Assembly: GCF_902499335.1 (NCBI RefSeq) | Contig: NZ_CABVQK010000019.1 | Span: 62,001-126,000, forward strand | From: Burkholderia lata | Lineage (GTDB): Bacteria > Pseudomonadota > Gammaproteobacteria > Burkholderiales > Burkholderiaceae | Length of the DNA stretch: 64,000 bases | Reading direction: 5' to 3' | Shown: in pieces, positions 9,631 through 17,868 of the stretch | Position numbering within the stretch: position 1 is the first letter of the stretch | How the letters are laid out: each line of letters begins with the position of its first letter | Made by a program: the position numbers and the translations under genes | The notes under the pieces: generated by a model | What the model was told of the DNA's origin: nothing | What the model saw: the letters and a program-made list of their open reading frames with translations, nothing else | Database searches by the model: none

Positions 9631-9659
9631 CGACAATGTTTGAGTTGCAAACATTGTCG
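9631..9659. promoter_or_regulatory. Perfect 12-bp inverted repeat, probable TetR operator
   Basis: CGACAATGTTTG (9631-9642) and its exact reverse complement CAAACATTGTCG (9648-9659) are separated by 5 bp. The dyad lies in the 61-bp space between the TetR gene (start 9683) and the divergent gene (start 9621), which is where an autoregulating TetR repressor binds. Binding would block both promoters. The assignment to the adjacent TetR is inference. Confidence 0.75.
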
Positions 9660-9682
9660 AACGTGACATTGAATACTGTCAA

Positions 9683-10315
9683 ATGAGTAGAAACCCCGGG
9701 AATCAGAAAGCGGGCTACCACCACGGCAACCTGCGACAGGCCGTGCTGGATCTGGCCTTTGCCGCGCTCGAGCACGCGAACGGGCGGGAATTGAGCGTGC
9801 GCCATCTGGCGACGCAGCTGGGCGTGTCGGATTCGGCCGTCTATCGCCACTTCGTCAACAAGGAGGCGCTGCTTGTCGCGCTGGTGGTCGAAGGCTTCCG
9901 GCGCCTGACACAGGCGCAGGTCGACGCGTTTGCCGCGGAGATTTCACGCGGCGCGCCGGCACGCGACGCGTTTCGGGCCGGCGGGCTGGCTCACGTGAAG
10001 TTCGCGCACGCGCATGCCGAGTTGTTCCGGCTCATGTACGGCGGCTTTGCGGTCCAGCACCGCGATGATGCCGAGCTCGTCCAGGCCCGGCGCGAGAACA
10101 GCGAGGTGACGACGCAGGCGATCCGCAGGATGGTGGGAACCACCATCGACGAGCAGCAGATCCGCGCGTTCAGCGTCGGCGTGCGCAGCTTCGTGCATGG
10201 CTTCGCCGTGCTGTGGATCGACGGGCATCTGGAAGGCGGCGAGGCGGAGATCGACGCACTGGCGGAAGCCGCGTTCGAGTTCTCGATGCACGCGTTTCCC
10301 GACTCGGTGCGCTGA
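9683..10315 (+). CDS. TetR/AcrR family transcriptional regulator
   Basis: 210-residue repressor. The N-terminal helix-turn-helix (about residues 15-65) is clear: YHHGNLRQAVLDLA, SVRHLATQLGVSDSAVYRHF with the typical YRHF end of the recognition helix. The C-terminal ligand-binding part resembles the WHG/TetR_C_33 type (HVKFAHAHAELFRLMYGG). It is divergent from the DUF4336-DUF2306 pair and a perfect dyad occupies the shared promoter, so it most likely represses that pair and itself. Ligand unknown. Confidence 0.92.
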   Translation: MSRNPGNQKAGYHHGNLRQAVLDLAFAALEHANGRELSVRHLATQLGVSDSAVYRHFVNKEALLVALVVEGFRRLTQAQVDAFAAEISRGAPARDAFRAGGLAHVKFAHAHAELFRLMYGGFAVQHRDDAELVQARRENSEVTTQAIRRMVGTTIDEQQIRAFSVGVRSFVHGFAVLWIDGHLEGGEAEIDALAEAAFEFSMHAFPDSVR

Positions 10316-10416
10316 CGACGCGGCGTATGCGGCCTATGCGGCCTATGCGGCGCATACGCGGAACGCGGCGCGCGTGAGCGAGTGACCCTCCGCGCGCGCC
10401 GCCGCGCTGCCACCGC

Positions 10417-11769
10417 TTAGCGCACGTGCACGCCGCGCAGTTCCGTCAGCAATGCCACGAGACGATCGATGTGCGTGTCTTCGGTACGCCACGACGACAC
10501 GCTGATCCGGAACGCCGGCCGCCCCTGCCACACCGTCGCGCCGAACCACACGTCGCCCGACGCCTGCGCGGCCGCGAGGATCGCCGCCGTTTCATCATCG
10601 GTGCCGGCGCGCACGAGCACCTGATTCAGCACGACGCGGTTCAGCACGTCGTAGCCGGCGGCACGCAGCCCGTCCGCGACCCGCGCCGCCTGCGCGCAAT
10701 GCTGCTCGACCATCGTGGCCACGCCGGCGCGGCCGAGCGAGCGCAACGCGGCCCACACGGGAATGCCGCGCGCGCGCCGCGAGAATTCGAGGTTCAGGTT
10801 CTTCTGCGCATCCTGCGCGCCGCTCAGATAGACGGCGTCGCTGTTCATCGCGGTCGCGAGCGCGGCCGCGTCGCGGCAGATCACCATCGCGCCGTCGTAC
10901 GGCGTGTTGAGCCACTTGTGGCCGTCGGTGGTCCAGCTATCCGCGCCGTCGATGCCGTCCGTCAGCGCGCGCTTCGACGATGCGCGGACCCACAGGCCGA
11001 ACGCACCGTCGACGTGCACCCACGCGCCGGCCGCCTTCGCGGGCGGAATCAGCGCCGCGAACGGATCGAACTCACCGGTGTTCACTTCGCCGGCCTGCAC
11101 GCAGAGGATCGTCATGTCGTCGAGCAGCGGCAGCTGTGCCGGGTCGATGCGACCGTGCGTGTCGACCGGCGCGACGATGAGACGCTTCATCCCGAAACCG
11201 AGCACGCGCAGCGCCTTCTTCACCGTGATGTGCGCAAGCTCGGAGATCACGACCTTCACTTCAGGCGCGCCGGTCAGGCCGTCCTCGTCGACGTCCCAGC
11301 CCTTGCGCGCGAGCAGTGCGCGCCGCGCGGCCACCAGCGCGACGAGCGTGCAGGCCGTCGCACTCGTGCCGAAACCGACCGCGCTGCCTTCGGGCAACCC
11401 GAGCACGTCGACGACCCAGCGCGCGGCCTGACGCTCGATCGTCGCGGCCACCGGCGAATTCGCATACGACGACGCACACTGGTCCCACGCGAGCATCAGC
11501 CGCTCGGCCGCCGCCGCGGCCGGCAGCGTGGCACCGATCACGAAGCCGAAGTAGTTCGGGCCGTTCGACGCGACGGTCGCGGGCGTGCCGCGCTCGTCGA
11601 GCAGGCGCAGCACGTCGTCGGCCGGGCGGCCCGTATCGGGCAGTGGCTCGTCGAACGCCGCAAGGCCGGCCAATGCGGCCGCGTCGGGAAACGCACGCCG
11701 CTCGTTCGTTTCGGCCAGATACGCGTGCGCGCGCCGGTCGGCGTCGGCCAGCAGTGCAAGTTCGTCCAT
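10417..11769 (-). CDS. PLP-dependent group II amino acid decarboxylase
   Basis: 450-residue pyridoxal-phosphate enzyme of the aromatic-L-amino-acid/glutamate decarboxylase fold. The PLP lysine sits in TDGHKWLNTPYDG and the preceding conserved His/Asp region in WVHVDGAFGLWVRAS. Start at 11769 (MDELALLADADRR); the open frame continues upstream through the ArsR gene but that part is a shadow. It follows an ArsR regulator gene after 20 bp on the same strand, so decarboxylase expression is probably under that repressor. The amino acid substrate (aromatic, Glu or other) is not determinable from sequence. Confidence 0.85.
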   Translation of the reverse strand: MDELALLADADRRAHAYLAETNERRAFPDAAALAGLAAFDEPLPDTGRPADDVLRLLDERGTPATVASNGPNYFGFVIGATLPAAAAAERLMLAWDQCASSYANSPVAATIERQAARWVVDVLGLPEGSAVGFGTSATACTLVALVAARRALLARKGWDVDEDGLTGAPEVKVVISELAHITVKKALRVLGFGMKRLIVAPVDTHGRIDPAQLPLLDDMTILCVQAGEVNTGEFDPFAALIPPAKAAGAWVHVDGAFGLWVRASSKRALTDGIDGADSWTTDGHKWLNTPYDGAMVICRDAAALATAMNSDAVYLSGAQDAQKNLNLEFSRRARGIPVWAALRSLGRAGVATMVEQHCAQAARVADGLRAAGYDVLNRVVLNQVLVRAGTDDETAAILAAAQASGDVWFGATVWQGRPAFRISVSSWRTEDTHIDRLVALLTELRGVHVR

Positions 11770-11789
11770 CTCGGTTGCCTCGGTGGGAG

Positions 11790-12089
11790 TCAGAGTTGCA
11801 AAAGATCGCGGCCGAGCTGCTGCAGCGCGCCGTCGATCCGCTTGTAGTACGTGAACTTGCCGGCGCGGGTCGCCTGCACGAGCCCGGCATCCGCGAGGAT
11901 GCGCATGTGGCGCGTGGTCGTGGCCGGCGCGATGCCGAGCTTCTCGGTGATGTACGTGCAGCACACGCCGAGTTCGTCGAAATCGCCGTGCGGCTGCGGC
12001 GGGAAATGCTTGCGCGGCTGCTTGAGCCAGCGCATCACGGCCAGGCGGCTTTCATTGGCCAGTGCACTGATGCGGGTGACGTCGTCCAT
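11790..12089 (-). CDS. ArsR/SmtB-type winged-helix regulator
   Basis: 99-residue ArsR-like repressor. The recognition helix region reads LGIAPATTTRHMRILADAGLV and is followed by the wing TYYKRID. An insert DELGVCCTY contains vicinal cysteines, but the classic arsenic site CVC in helix 3 is not present, so the inducer may be a metabolite or redox signal rather than a metal. It heads a two-gene unit with the PLP decarboxylase. A dyad just upstream (12111-12136) is a possible operator. The architecture is very close to the ArsR at 14657. Confidence 0.88.
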   Translation of the reverse strand: MDDVTRISALANESRLAVMRWLKQPRKHFPPQPHGDFDELGVCCTYITEKLGIAPATTTRHMRILADAGLVQATRAGKFTYYKRIDGALQQLGRDLLQL

Positions 12090-12110
12090 GGATTCGGGGT
12101 TCGTTTAACG

Positions 12111-12136
12111 TTTCGAATATTAGCTAAATGACGAAA
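12111..12136. promoter_or_regulatory. Nested dyad upstream of ArsR gene, possible operator
   Basis: TTTCG at 12111-12115 and CGAAA at 12132-12136 flank the central palindrome TTAGCTAA (12120-12127), all sharing one centre. The position, 22-47 bp upstream of the ArsR start, fits an ArsR-family operator. Arms are short, so confidence is moderate. Confidence 0.45.
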
Positions 12137-12263
12137 TGTGTGCAATCGATCGAGCGGCGGTTTCAGCGCGCGACGTCGCGTCGCGGATCATCACGCCGGT
12201 CTTCGATGCGATCGCGTCTGGACAGACGCTGCAACGCTCGACGGACCGCGTGAACCCTGCCCG

Positions 12264-13151
12264 TTACGCCCCGCCCAGCGCCTGCGCCAGCTTGTCGATC
12301 AGTGCGCGCACGCGCCGCGGCTGCACGGCGCTGCCCGGATAGACGATCTGCAAATCGACATCGCCCGGCGAGAACGCGCGCAGGACTTCGACGAGCGCGC
12401 CGGACGCCAGATCCTGCTCGACGTCGACCAGCGACTTCAGCGCGACGCCATGCCCCGCGACGCACCACGCGCGCACGAGCGCGCCGTCGTTGGCCACCCG
12501 CCGGCCGCGCACCGTCACGCGCCGGAGTTCGCCATCGATACTGAATGGCCATTCGGCATACAGGTCCGGCCCGAAGCGCATCACGATGCAGTGGTGTGCG
12601 GCGAGATCGTCCGGATGCCGCGGCGTGCCGTGCGCCGCGAGATACGCGGGCGACGCGCACACCACGCGCCGTGCACGGCCGAGCAAACGGCTGCGCAGCG
12701 AACTGTCGGCGAGCACGCCGCGGCGGATCGCGAAATCGAGCCCCTGCCCGACGACATCGACGTAACCGTCGCCGAGATGCAGATCGACCGTGACGCCCGG
12801 ATGCTCGGCCAGGAACGCGTCGACGACGGGCACCACGCGCTCGCGGCCGAGATCGGCCGGCGCGCTCAGGCGCACCGGGCCCGACAGCGTCTGCATACCC
12901 AGCCGCACGCGGCTTTCCAGTTCGTCGGCTTCGGCCAGCAAGCGCCGCGCGCCGTCGACGAGCGTGCGGCCTTCGTCGGTCAGGCTGAGCGCGCGCGTCG
13001 TGCGCGTGAGCAGCGCCGCGCCGTAGTGGCGCTCGAGCGCCGTCAACCGTTCGGACACGGTGGCCGGCGACAGCCCGAATTCACGGCCCGCCGCGGCCAG
13101 CCCGCCCTTCTCCACGATGCGCAGGAACAGCGCGAGATTGTCGAGCAGCAT
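12264..13151 (-). CDS. LysR-type transcriptional regulator
   Basis: 295-residue LysR regulator. The DNA-binding domain begins at the chosen start 13151 (MLLDNLALFLRIVEKGG), with the helix-turn-helix FGLSPATVSERLTALE at residues 27-42 and the effector domain after residue 90. The frame stays open upstream into the divergent aldo-keto reductase gene, which is a shadow. Divergent from the reductase gene with 130 bp between; it most likely activates or represses that gene. Confidence 0.9.
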   Translation of the reverse strand: MLLDNLALFLRIVEKGGLAAAGREFGLSPATVSERLTALERHYGAALLTRTTRALSLTDEGRTLVDGARRLLAEADELESRVRLGMQTLSGPVRLSAPADLGRERVVPVVDAFLAEHPGVTVDLHLGDGYVDVVGQGLDFAIRRGVLADSSLRSRLLGRARRVVCASPAYLAAHGTPRHPDDLAAHHCIVMRFGPDLYAEWPFSIDGELRRVTVRGRRVANDGALVRAWCVAGHGVALKSLVDVEQDLASGALVEVLRAFSPGDVDLQIVYPGSAVQPRRVRALIDKLAQALGGA

Positions 13152-13281
13152 TATTCGCCTCTTCCGAACGATATTTTCGAAGTCTGCCCAATTATCCGAA
13201 ATATCCGCAAGCGATACAGTGTGGCAACACCTGGCCCCGCGGCCGCCCCTCGACACTTCGAGCACCCAAAGGAAACCCGCC

Positions 13282-14319
13282 ATGGAATACCGCACCCTCG
13301 GCCGCTCCGGCCTCAAGGTTCCCGTCCTGAGCTTCGGCGCCGGCACGTTCGGCGGCACCGGCCCGCTGTTCAGCGCATGGGGCAATACGGGCGTCGACGA
13401 AGCGCGCCGCCTGATCGACATCTGCCTCGAAGCCGGCGTGAACCTGTTCGACACGGCCGACGTGTATTCGGACGGCGAATCCGAGCGCGTGCTCGGCGCC
13501 GCGATCAAGGGGCGTCGCGACCAGGTGCTGATCTCGACGAAGACGGGCCTGCCGACCGGCAGCGGCCCGAACGACGCGGGCACGTCGCGCGCGCGGCTGG
13601 TCCGCGCCGTCGACCACGCGCTGCGCCGCCTCGACACCGACTACATCGACCTGCTGCAACTCCACGCGTTCGACGCAAGCACGCCGGTCGAGGAAGTGAT
13701 GTCGACGCTCGACGATCTCGTGCGCGCGGGCAAGCTGCGCTACATCGGCGTGTCGAACTTCGCCGGGTGGCAGATCATGAAATCGCTGGCGGTGGCCGAT
13801 CAGCACGGCTGGTCGCGTTACGTGGCGAACCAGGTCTACTACTCGCTCGTCGGCCGCGACTACGAGTGGGATCTGATGCCGCTCGGCGCCGACCAGGGGC
13901 TCGGCGCGCTCGTCTGGAGCCCGCTCGGCTGGGGCCGGCTCACCGGCAAGATCCGGCGCAACGCGCCGCTGCCCGAAGGCAGCCGCCTGCATGAAACGGC
14001 CAGCTTCGGGCCGCCGGTCGACGACGCGCGCCTGTACGACGTGGTCGATGCGCTCGACGCGATCGCCGAGGAAACCGGCAAGACCGTGCCGCAGATCGCG
14101 CTGAACTGGCTGCTGCAGCGCCCGACGGTATCGTCGGTGATCATCGGCGCGCGCAACGAGGAACAGCTGCGGCAGAACCTCGGCGCGGTCGGCTGGGCAC
14201 TGACCGACGCGCAGGTCGCGAAGCTCGACGCGGCGAGCGCGGTGGAAGCGCCGTATCCGTACTTCCCGTATCGCCGCCAGCAGGCGTTCGCGCAACTCAA
14301 TCCGCCGCTGCGCGGGTAA
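13282..14319 (+). CDS. Aldo/keto reductase
   Basis: 345-residue NADPH-dependent aldo-keto reductase of the YajO/Tas-like group. N-terminus MEYRTLGRSGLKVPVLSFG is typical, with the catalytic tetrad region FDTADVYSDGESE (Asp, Tyr), STKTG (Lys) and LLQLHAFD (His), and the C-terminal NADP-binding VIIGARNEEQL. Start ATG 13282 with upstream AAGGAAA as ribosome site. Divergent from the LysR gene at 13151, which probably regulates it. Physiological substrate unknown. Confidence 0.9.
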   Translation: MEYRTLGRSGLKVPVLSFGAGTFGGTGPLFSAWGNTGVDEARRLIDICLEAGVNLFDTADVYSDGESERVLGAAIKGRRDQVLISTKTGLPTGSGPNDAGTSRARLVRAVDHALRRLDTDYIDLLQLHAFDASTPVEEVMSTLDDLVRAGKLRYIGVSNFAGWQIMKSLAVADQHGWSRYVANQVYYSLVGRDYEWDLMPLGADQGLGALVWSPLGWGRLTGKIRRNAPLPEGSRLHETASFGPPVDDARLYDVVDALDAIAEETGKTVPQIALNWLLQRPTVSSVIIGARNEEQLRQNLGAVGWALTDAQVAKLDAASAVEAPYPYFPYRRQQAFAQLNPPLRG

Positions 14320-14620
14320 GGGCGGCGGCCGGCAGAGCCGGTGGCCGCAGTCGTGCGGCCCTCCGCCGGCACACGCGTATCGCCGCGCCGAGCCGCACGA
14401 CCTCCCCGGCCGGCGGCCAGTCATGACAACGGGCTCATGACGCATGCAAGCGCCGACCGTCAACCACCCATTGCGAATACGCATCGACCCATTGCAGCCG
14501 CCGCCGAAACCGCGGCGGACGAAGCATCCTGGACGGCCCCCTTTTCGAGGAAGGCTTGCGATTTTGAGCGCGGCGCCAGAACCGGGCCGGCTCTCTCCAG
14601 AACGGCGGCCAGCGCTCACA
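14320..14620. other. Intergenic region without recognised gene
   Basis: About 300 bp between the reductase stop and the promoter of the ArsR gene at 14657. Short open frames here have no ribosome site or recognisable domain. A GC-rich run just after 14320 may end the reductase transcript, but I see no clean hairpin with a T-run. Confidence 0.35.
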
Positions 14621-14648
14621 TTGACATATCGGTAATTCTCGATATACT
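14621..14648 (+). promoter_or_regulatory. Sigma-70 promoter overlapped by an ArsR-type operator
   Basis: TTGACA (14621-14626) and TATACT (14643-14648) are 16 bp apart, a strong sigma-70 promoter for the ArsR gene starting at 14657, with a very short untranslated leader. The 20-bp dyad with arms ATATCG and CGATAT (14626-14645) fills the spacer and overlaps both boxes, so a bound repressor would exclude RNA polymerase. The same dyad recurs at 14974. Confidence 0.8.
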
Positions 14649-14656
14649 CGCTGCCC

Positions 14657-14959
14657 ATGGAATTGCTCGACATCTTCAAAGCCCTCTCGAACCGGACACG
14701 CCTTGAAATCCTGCAGGGTTTGAAGGATCCCGTGAAGAACTTCCCTCCGCAGGATGAAGGGGATGTTCATACGGTGGGCGTCTGCGTCAGCAGTATTCAG
14801 GAAGGTGTCGGGCTGTCGCAGTCGACGGTGTCCGATTATCTTGCGACGCTGCAACGAGCAGGCCTGGTGGAAGTCAGGCGCATCGGCCAGTGGACCTACT
14901 ACAAGCGCAACGAAGCAGCCATCAGCGCGCTGGCCAAGACCATCGGGAAAGACCTGTAA
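14657..14959 (+). CDS. ArsR-type winged-helix repressor
   Basis: 100-residue ArsR-like regulator: MELLDIFKALSNRTRLEIL at the N-terminus, recognition helix GLSQSTVSDYLATLQRAGLV, wing RRIGQWTYYKRNE. An insert between residues 25 and 45 carries a single Cys in VGVCVSS, so a classic metal site is not evident; a redox or electrophile signal is plausible given the quinone oxidoreductase it precedes. It sits 61 bp upstream of that gene on the same strand, and matching operators lie before both genes, indicating autoregulation plus separate control of the target. Confidence 0.9.
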   Translation: MELLDIFKALSNRTRLEILQGLKDPVKNFPPQDEGDVHTVGVCVSSIQEGVGLSQSTVSDYLATLQRAGLVEVRRIGQWTYYKRNEAAISALAKTIGKDL

Positions 14960-14973
14960 TTTTTTGCCCCATG

Positions 14974-14993
14974 ATATCGATAATTCCCGATAT
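14974..14993. promoter_or_regulatory. Second ArsR-type operator, before the quinone oxidoreductase gene
   Basis: Arms ATATCG and CGATAT separated by 8 bp, matching the dyad at 14626-14645 at 18 of 20 positions. It lies in the 61-bp space between the ArsR stop and the oxidoreductase start. The recurrence of the same dyad at both genes is good evidence that the ArsR protein binds it. Confidence 0.78.
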
Positions 14994-15020
14994 CCCTTTT
15001 TATCGAAATAAGGATCTGCA

Positions 15021-16022
15021 ATGAAAGCGCTGTTGCTCAAGTCATTTGGCGGCCCGGAATCATTCGAACTGGGCGAAGTGTCCAAGCCGGTGCCGCACAC
15101 GGGACAAGTGCTGGTCCGGGTACATGCGACGTCCATCAATCCGCTGGATTACCAGGTTCGGCGTGGCGACTATCCGGACCTGGTGCCACTTCCGGGCATT
15201 ACCGGACATGACGTATCGGGCGTGGTCGAAGCCGTCGGGCCGGGTGTAACGGCCTTCTCGCCGGGAGACGAAGTCTGGTACACCCCGCAAATCTTCGACG
15301 GGCCCGGCAGTTATGCCGAGTACCACGTGGCTGCCGAAAGCATCGTCGGGAAGAAGCCTCCGTCGCTGAGCCACCTCGAGGCGGCAAGCCTGACCCTGGT
15401 TGGCGGGACGGCGTGGGAAGCCCTGGTCGTGCGTGCGGCGCTGCGCGTGGGGGAAAGCATTCTGGTACACGGCGGCGCGGGAGGCGTCGGCCATGTGGCG
15501 ATCCAGCTCGCCAAAGCCATTGGTGCCAGGGTGTTCACGACCGTGCGCGAAGCAAACGTCGAGTTCGCCCGAAGCCTGGGTGCCGATGTGGTCATCGACT
15601 ACGAAAAGGACGATTACGTCGATGCCGTCATGCGGGACACGGATGGCCGCGGCGTCGATGTCGTGTTCGACACCATCGGCGGCAACACCTTGTCGCGCAG
15701 CCCCGACGTGCTCGCGCAACTCGGCCGCATCGTCACGATCGTGGATATCGCGCAGCCGCAAAACCTCATTCAGGCCTGGGGCAAGAACGCGAGCTATCAC
15801 TTCGTGTTCACGCGACAAAACCGCGGCAAGCTGGACGAGTTGAGTGCGTTGATTGCGCGCGGTCAGCTTCGCCCACACGTTGGCGCCGTCTATTCCCTTG
15901 CCGATATTCCGCTCGCCCATGCGCGGCTGGAAAGTCCCAACAACGGGGTTCGAGGAAAAATCGCGATTGCGGTCGAGCCGTCGGCTTATCCCGAACGTGT
16001 CGCCGGTGCTCAAGAGGCGTGA
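15021..16022 (+). CDS. NADPH:quinone oxidoreductase / zinc-independent alcohol dehydrogenase (MDR family)
   Basis: 333-residue medium-chain dehydrogenase/reductase of the quinone oxidoreductase group. It has the N-terminal GroES-like fold (MKALLLKSFGGPESFELGEV), the GHDVSGVVEAVGPGV segment and the nucleotide-binding HGGAGGVGHVAIQLAKAIGA around residue 150. Zinc ligands of alcohol dehydrogenases are absent, as in QOR enzymes. Ribosome site AAGGATC before the ATG. Downstream of and probably repressed by the ArsR protein at 14657; a role in quinone or electrophile detoxification is inferred. Confidence 0.88.
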   Translation: MKALLLKSFGGPESFELGEVSKPVPHTGQVLVRVHATSINPLDYQVRRGDYPDLVPLPGITGHDVSGVVEAVGPGVTAFSPGDEVWYTPQIFDGPGSYAEYHVAAESIVGKKPPSLSHLEAASLTLVGGTAWEALVVRAALRVGESILVHGGAGGVGHVAIQLAKAIGARVFTTVREANVEFARSLGADVVIDYEKDDYVDAVMRDTDGRGVDVVFDTIGGNTLSRSPDVLAQLGRIVTIVDIAQPQNLIQAWGKNASYHFVFTRQNRGKLDELSALIARGQLRPHVGAVYSLADIPLAHARLESPNNGVRGKIAIAVEPSAYPERVAGAQEA

Positions 16023-16305
16023 TCTTTTTCTCGTATGTTGGCCGTAGCGAGTGGCGCGTGATTCGCGGTACGCCGCAAGCATCAGGGTTGCGCGGGGGCT
16101 GAACCGGTCAGCCCCAAGCGTAGCCGGCGCGATCACCGCGGGTTCTGACGGACCGTCGACATCGCGAGAATTGTGCGGATCGTGGCACCAAGAAACGCCG
16201 TCGTCATGGGCCTACCCATGGGGCCGCGAACTTCCTATCGTAGAGACCTGCGACGCGCCGGCCGGATCGGCGGCGCGCCCTCTTCTCCTCGACAGGTCCG
16301 CCGAC

Positions 16306-16782
16306 ATGAACGCCAACGACACCGGACTGACCGTACGCGCGGTCACGGAAGACGACTACGACCAGTGGCTGCCGCTATGGGACGGCTATAACCGCTTCTA
16401 CGGCCGCTTCGACGACACGGCGCTGCCGCTGCGCATCACGCAGCTCACGTGGTCGCGCTTCTTCGACGTCTATGAACCCGTGCATGCGCTCGTCGCCGAG
16501 CGCGCCGGCCGGCTCGTCGGGCTCGTGCATTTCCTGTATCACCGCAGCACGACGCTCGCCGGGCCGACCTGCTATCTGCAGGACCTGTTCACACTCGACA
16601 GCGAACGCGGCAAGGGCGTGGGCCGCGCGCTGATCGAAGCCGTGTACGACACCGCGCGTGCGCATCGCGCCGAACGCGTGTACTGGCAGACACACGAAAC
16701 GAATCACACGGCGATGCGGCTCTACGACACCGTCGCGGAAAAGCCGGGGGCCGTGCTCTACCGGAAGGATCTGTCGCGCTGA
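16306..16782 (+). CDS. GNAT family N-acetyltransferase
   Basis: 158-residue acetyltransferase. The acetyl-CoA binding motif A is visible as LFTLDSERGKGVGRALIEAVYD (core RGKGVGRAL), followed by the C-terminal YWQTHETNHTAMRLYDTVAEKPG. Start at 16306 gives the typical N-terminus MNANDTGLTVRAVTEDDY; the frame is open further upstream but without support. It stands alone between convergent-orientated neighbours. Substrate unknown. Confidence 0.88.
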   Translation: MNANDTGLTVRAVTEDDYDQWLPLWDGYNRFYGRFDDTALPLRITQLTWSRFFDVYEPVHALVAERAGRLVGLVHFLYHRSTTLAGPTCYLQDLFTLDSERGKGVGRALIEAVYDTARAHRAERVYWQTHETNHTAMRLYDTVAEKPGAVLYRKDLSR

Positions 16783-16940
16783 GCTGAATGGCGGAGCGTG
16801 GGCAAGCGCCATCTCGTGGATTGCCCCACCCGATTGAACGCCATGATCCCTTTCGGGAACAGCCGCTTCGGCAAACCTGGTAGCCCCGGGGATACAAGTT
16901 CATCCTATCGGTCGATTTTTGTGTCCTAGGGGCGACCAAT

Positions 16941-17666
16941 TCAATCTACCGGCCGCGCCTTGACCCACAGAAACAGCGGCACGCGCGCCCACTGCTTCAA
17001 CTGGTCCGTATCGGCCTGGTCGGGCGGCGGCTCGCGCAGCGACACGATCGCGAACCCGGCCGCTTCCAGTGCTTCCATGTACGCCTGCAGCGGCAGCGAC
17101 CAGCCGGCGAAGTGCATCGACAGCCCATCGCGCGTTTCCACACCGTCGAAGTGCTCGCGCCCGAAATAGCTGCCCTGCAGCACGAACGGCGCATCGGGTT
17201 GCGGCCCCGCGAAGCCGCCGCGATCGCGGAACGGATGCACGAGCGAGATGAACAGCGTCCCGCCCGGCTTCAGCACGCGGCGCGCTTCGTTCAACGCGCG
17301 CTGCATGTCGTCGAGATCCATCAGCACGTTGTACGCCATCACGAGATCGAAGCTGGCCGCGTCGAACGGCAGCGACGCCGCATCGGCCAGCTCGTAGCGA
17401 TGTGCCGAATCCGCATGACGCGCGGCATCGAGCATCGCGGGCACCACGTCGGTCGCGGTCACGTCGTAGCCGAGCGCCTTCAGCTCGCGGCTCACGCGGC
17501 CTTCGCCGCAGCCGATCTCCAGCGCGCGGCCGGTGTCGCGGCCGATATAGGCCGCGAGCCCCGCACGGTATTTCCAGAACGCATCGTGCCCCGGCTTGCC
17601 GGCCCAGCCGATCCATTGGTCGGCGACCTGTGTCCAGTGTTCGGTGATGGCTTTCGTGTCGGTCAT
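16941..17666 (-). CDS. Class I SAM-dependent methyltransferase
   Basis: 241-residue methyltransferase with the Rossmann motif I RALEIGCGEGRVSRELKALG near residue 50, acidic motif II VTATDVVPAML and the post-motif region LNEARRVLKPGGTLFISLVHP. Related to UbiE/methyltransferase type 11 proteins. Start at 17666. Monocistronic between a GNAT gene and a divergent gene of unknown function. Substrate unknown. Confidence 0.88.
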   Translation of the reverse strand: MTDTKAITEHWTQVADQWIGWAGKPGHDAFWKYRAGLAAYIGRDTGRALEIGCGEGRVSRELKALGYDVTATDVVPAMLDAARHADSAHRYELADAASLPFDAASFDLVMAYNVLMDLDDMQRALNEARRVLKPGGTLFISLVHPFRDRGGFAGPQPDAPFVLQGSYFGREHFDGVETRDGLSMHFAGWSLPLQAYMEALEAAGFAIVSLREPPPDQADTDQLKQWARVPLFLWVKARPVD

Positions 17667-17868
17667 GTACGCTCCCGCCCGGTGTGCGTCGTTGGCTCAG
17701 GATGCGCATGGTAAGCCGAAGCGTCGGCACGCGTGAGCGGGGCGCGCCGTGCTGCCGGTTTCCGTTTCCGGCGGCGACGTTCTACAGTGACATAAACAAT
17801 CCGAACAATCCGCGCCGCCGCGCGTCGTCCCGGCATCGACGATGCGCACCCGATTCCGAGGAAATCCC

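Noticed and set aside
10325..10350. Short repeats of TATGCGGCC after the TetR gene
   Set aside because: Three short copies in a non-coding tail; too short to support any function.
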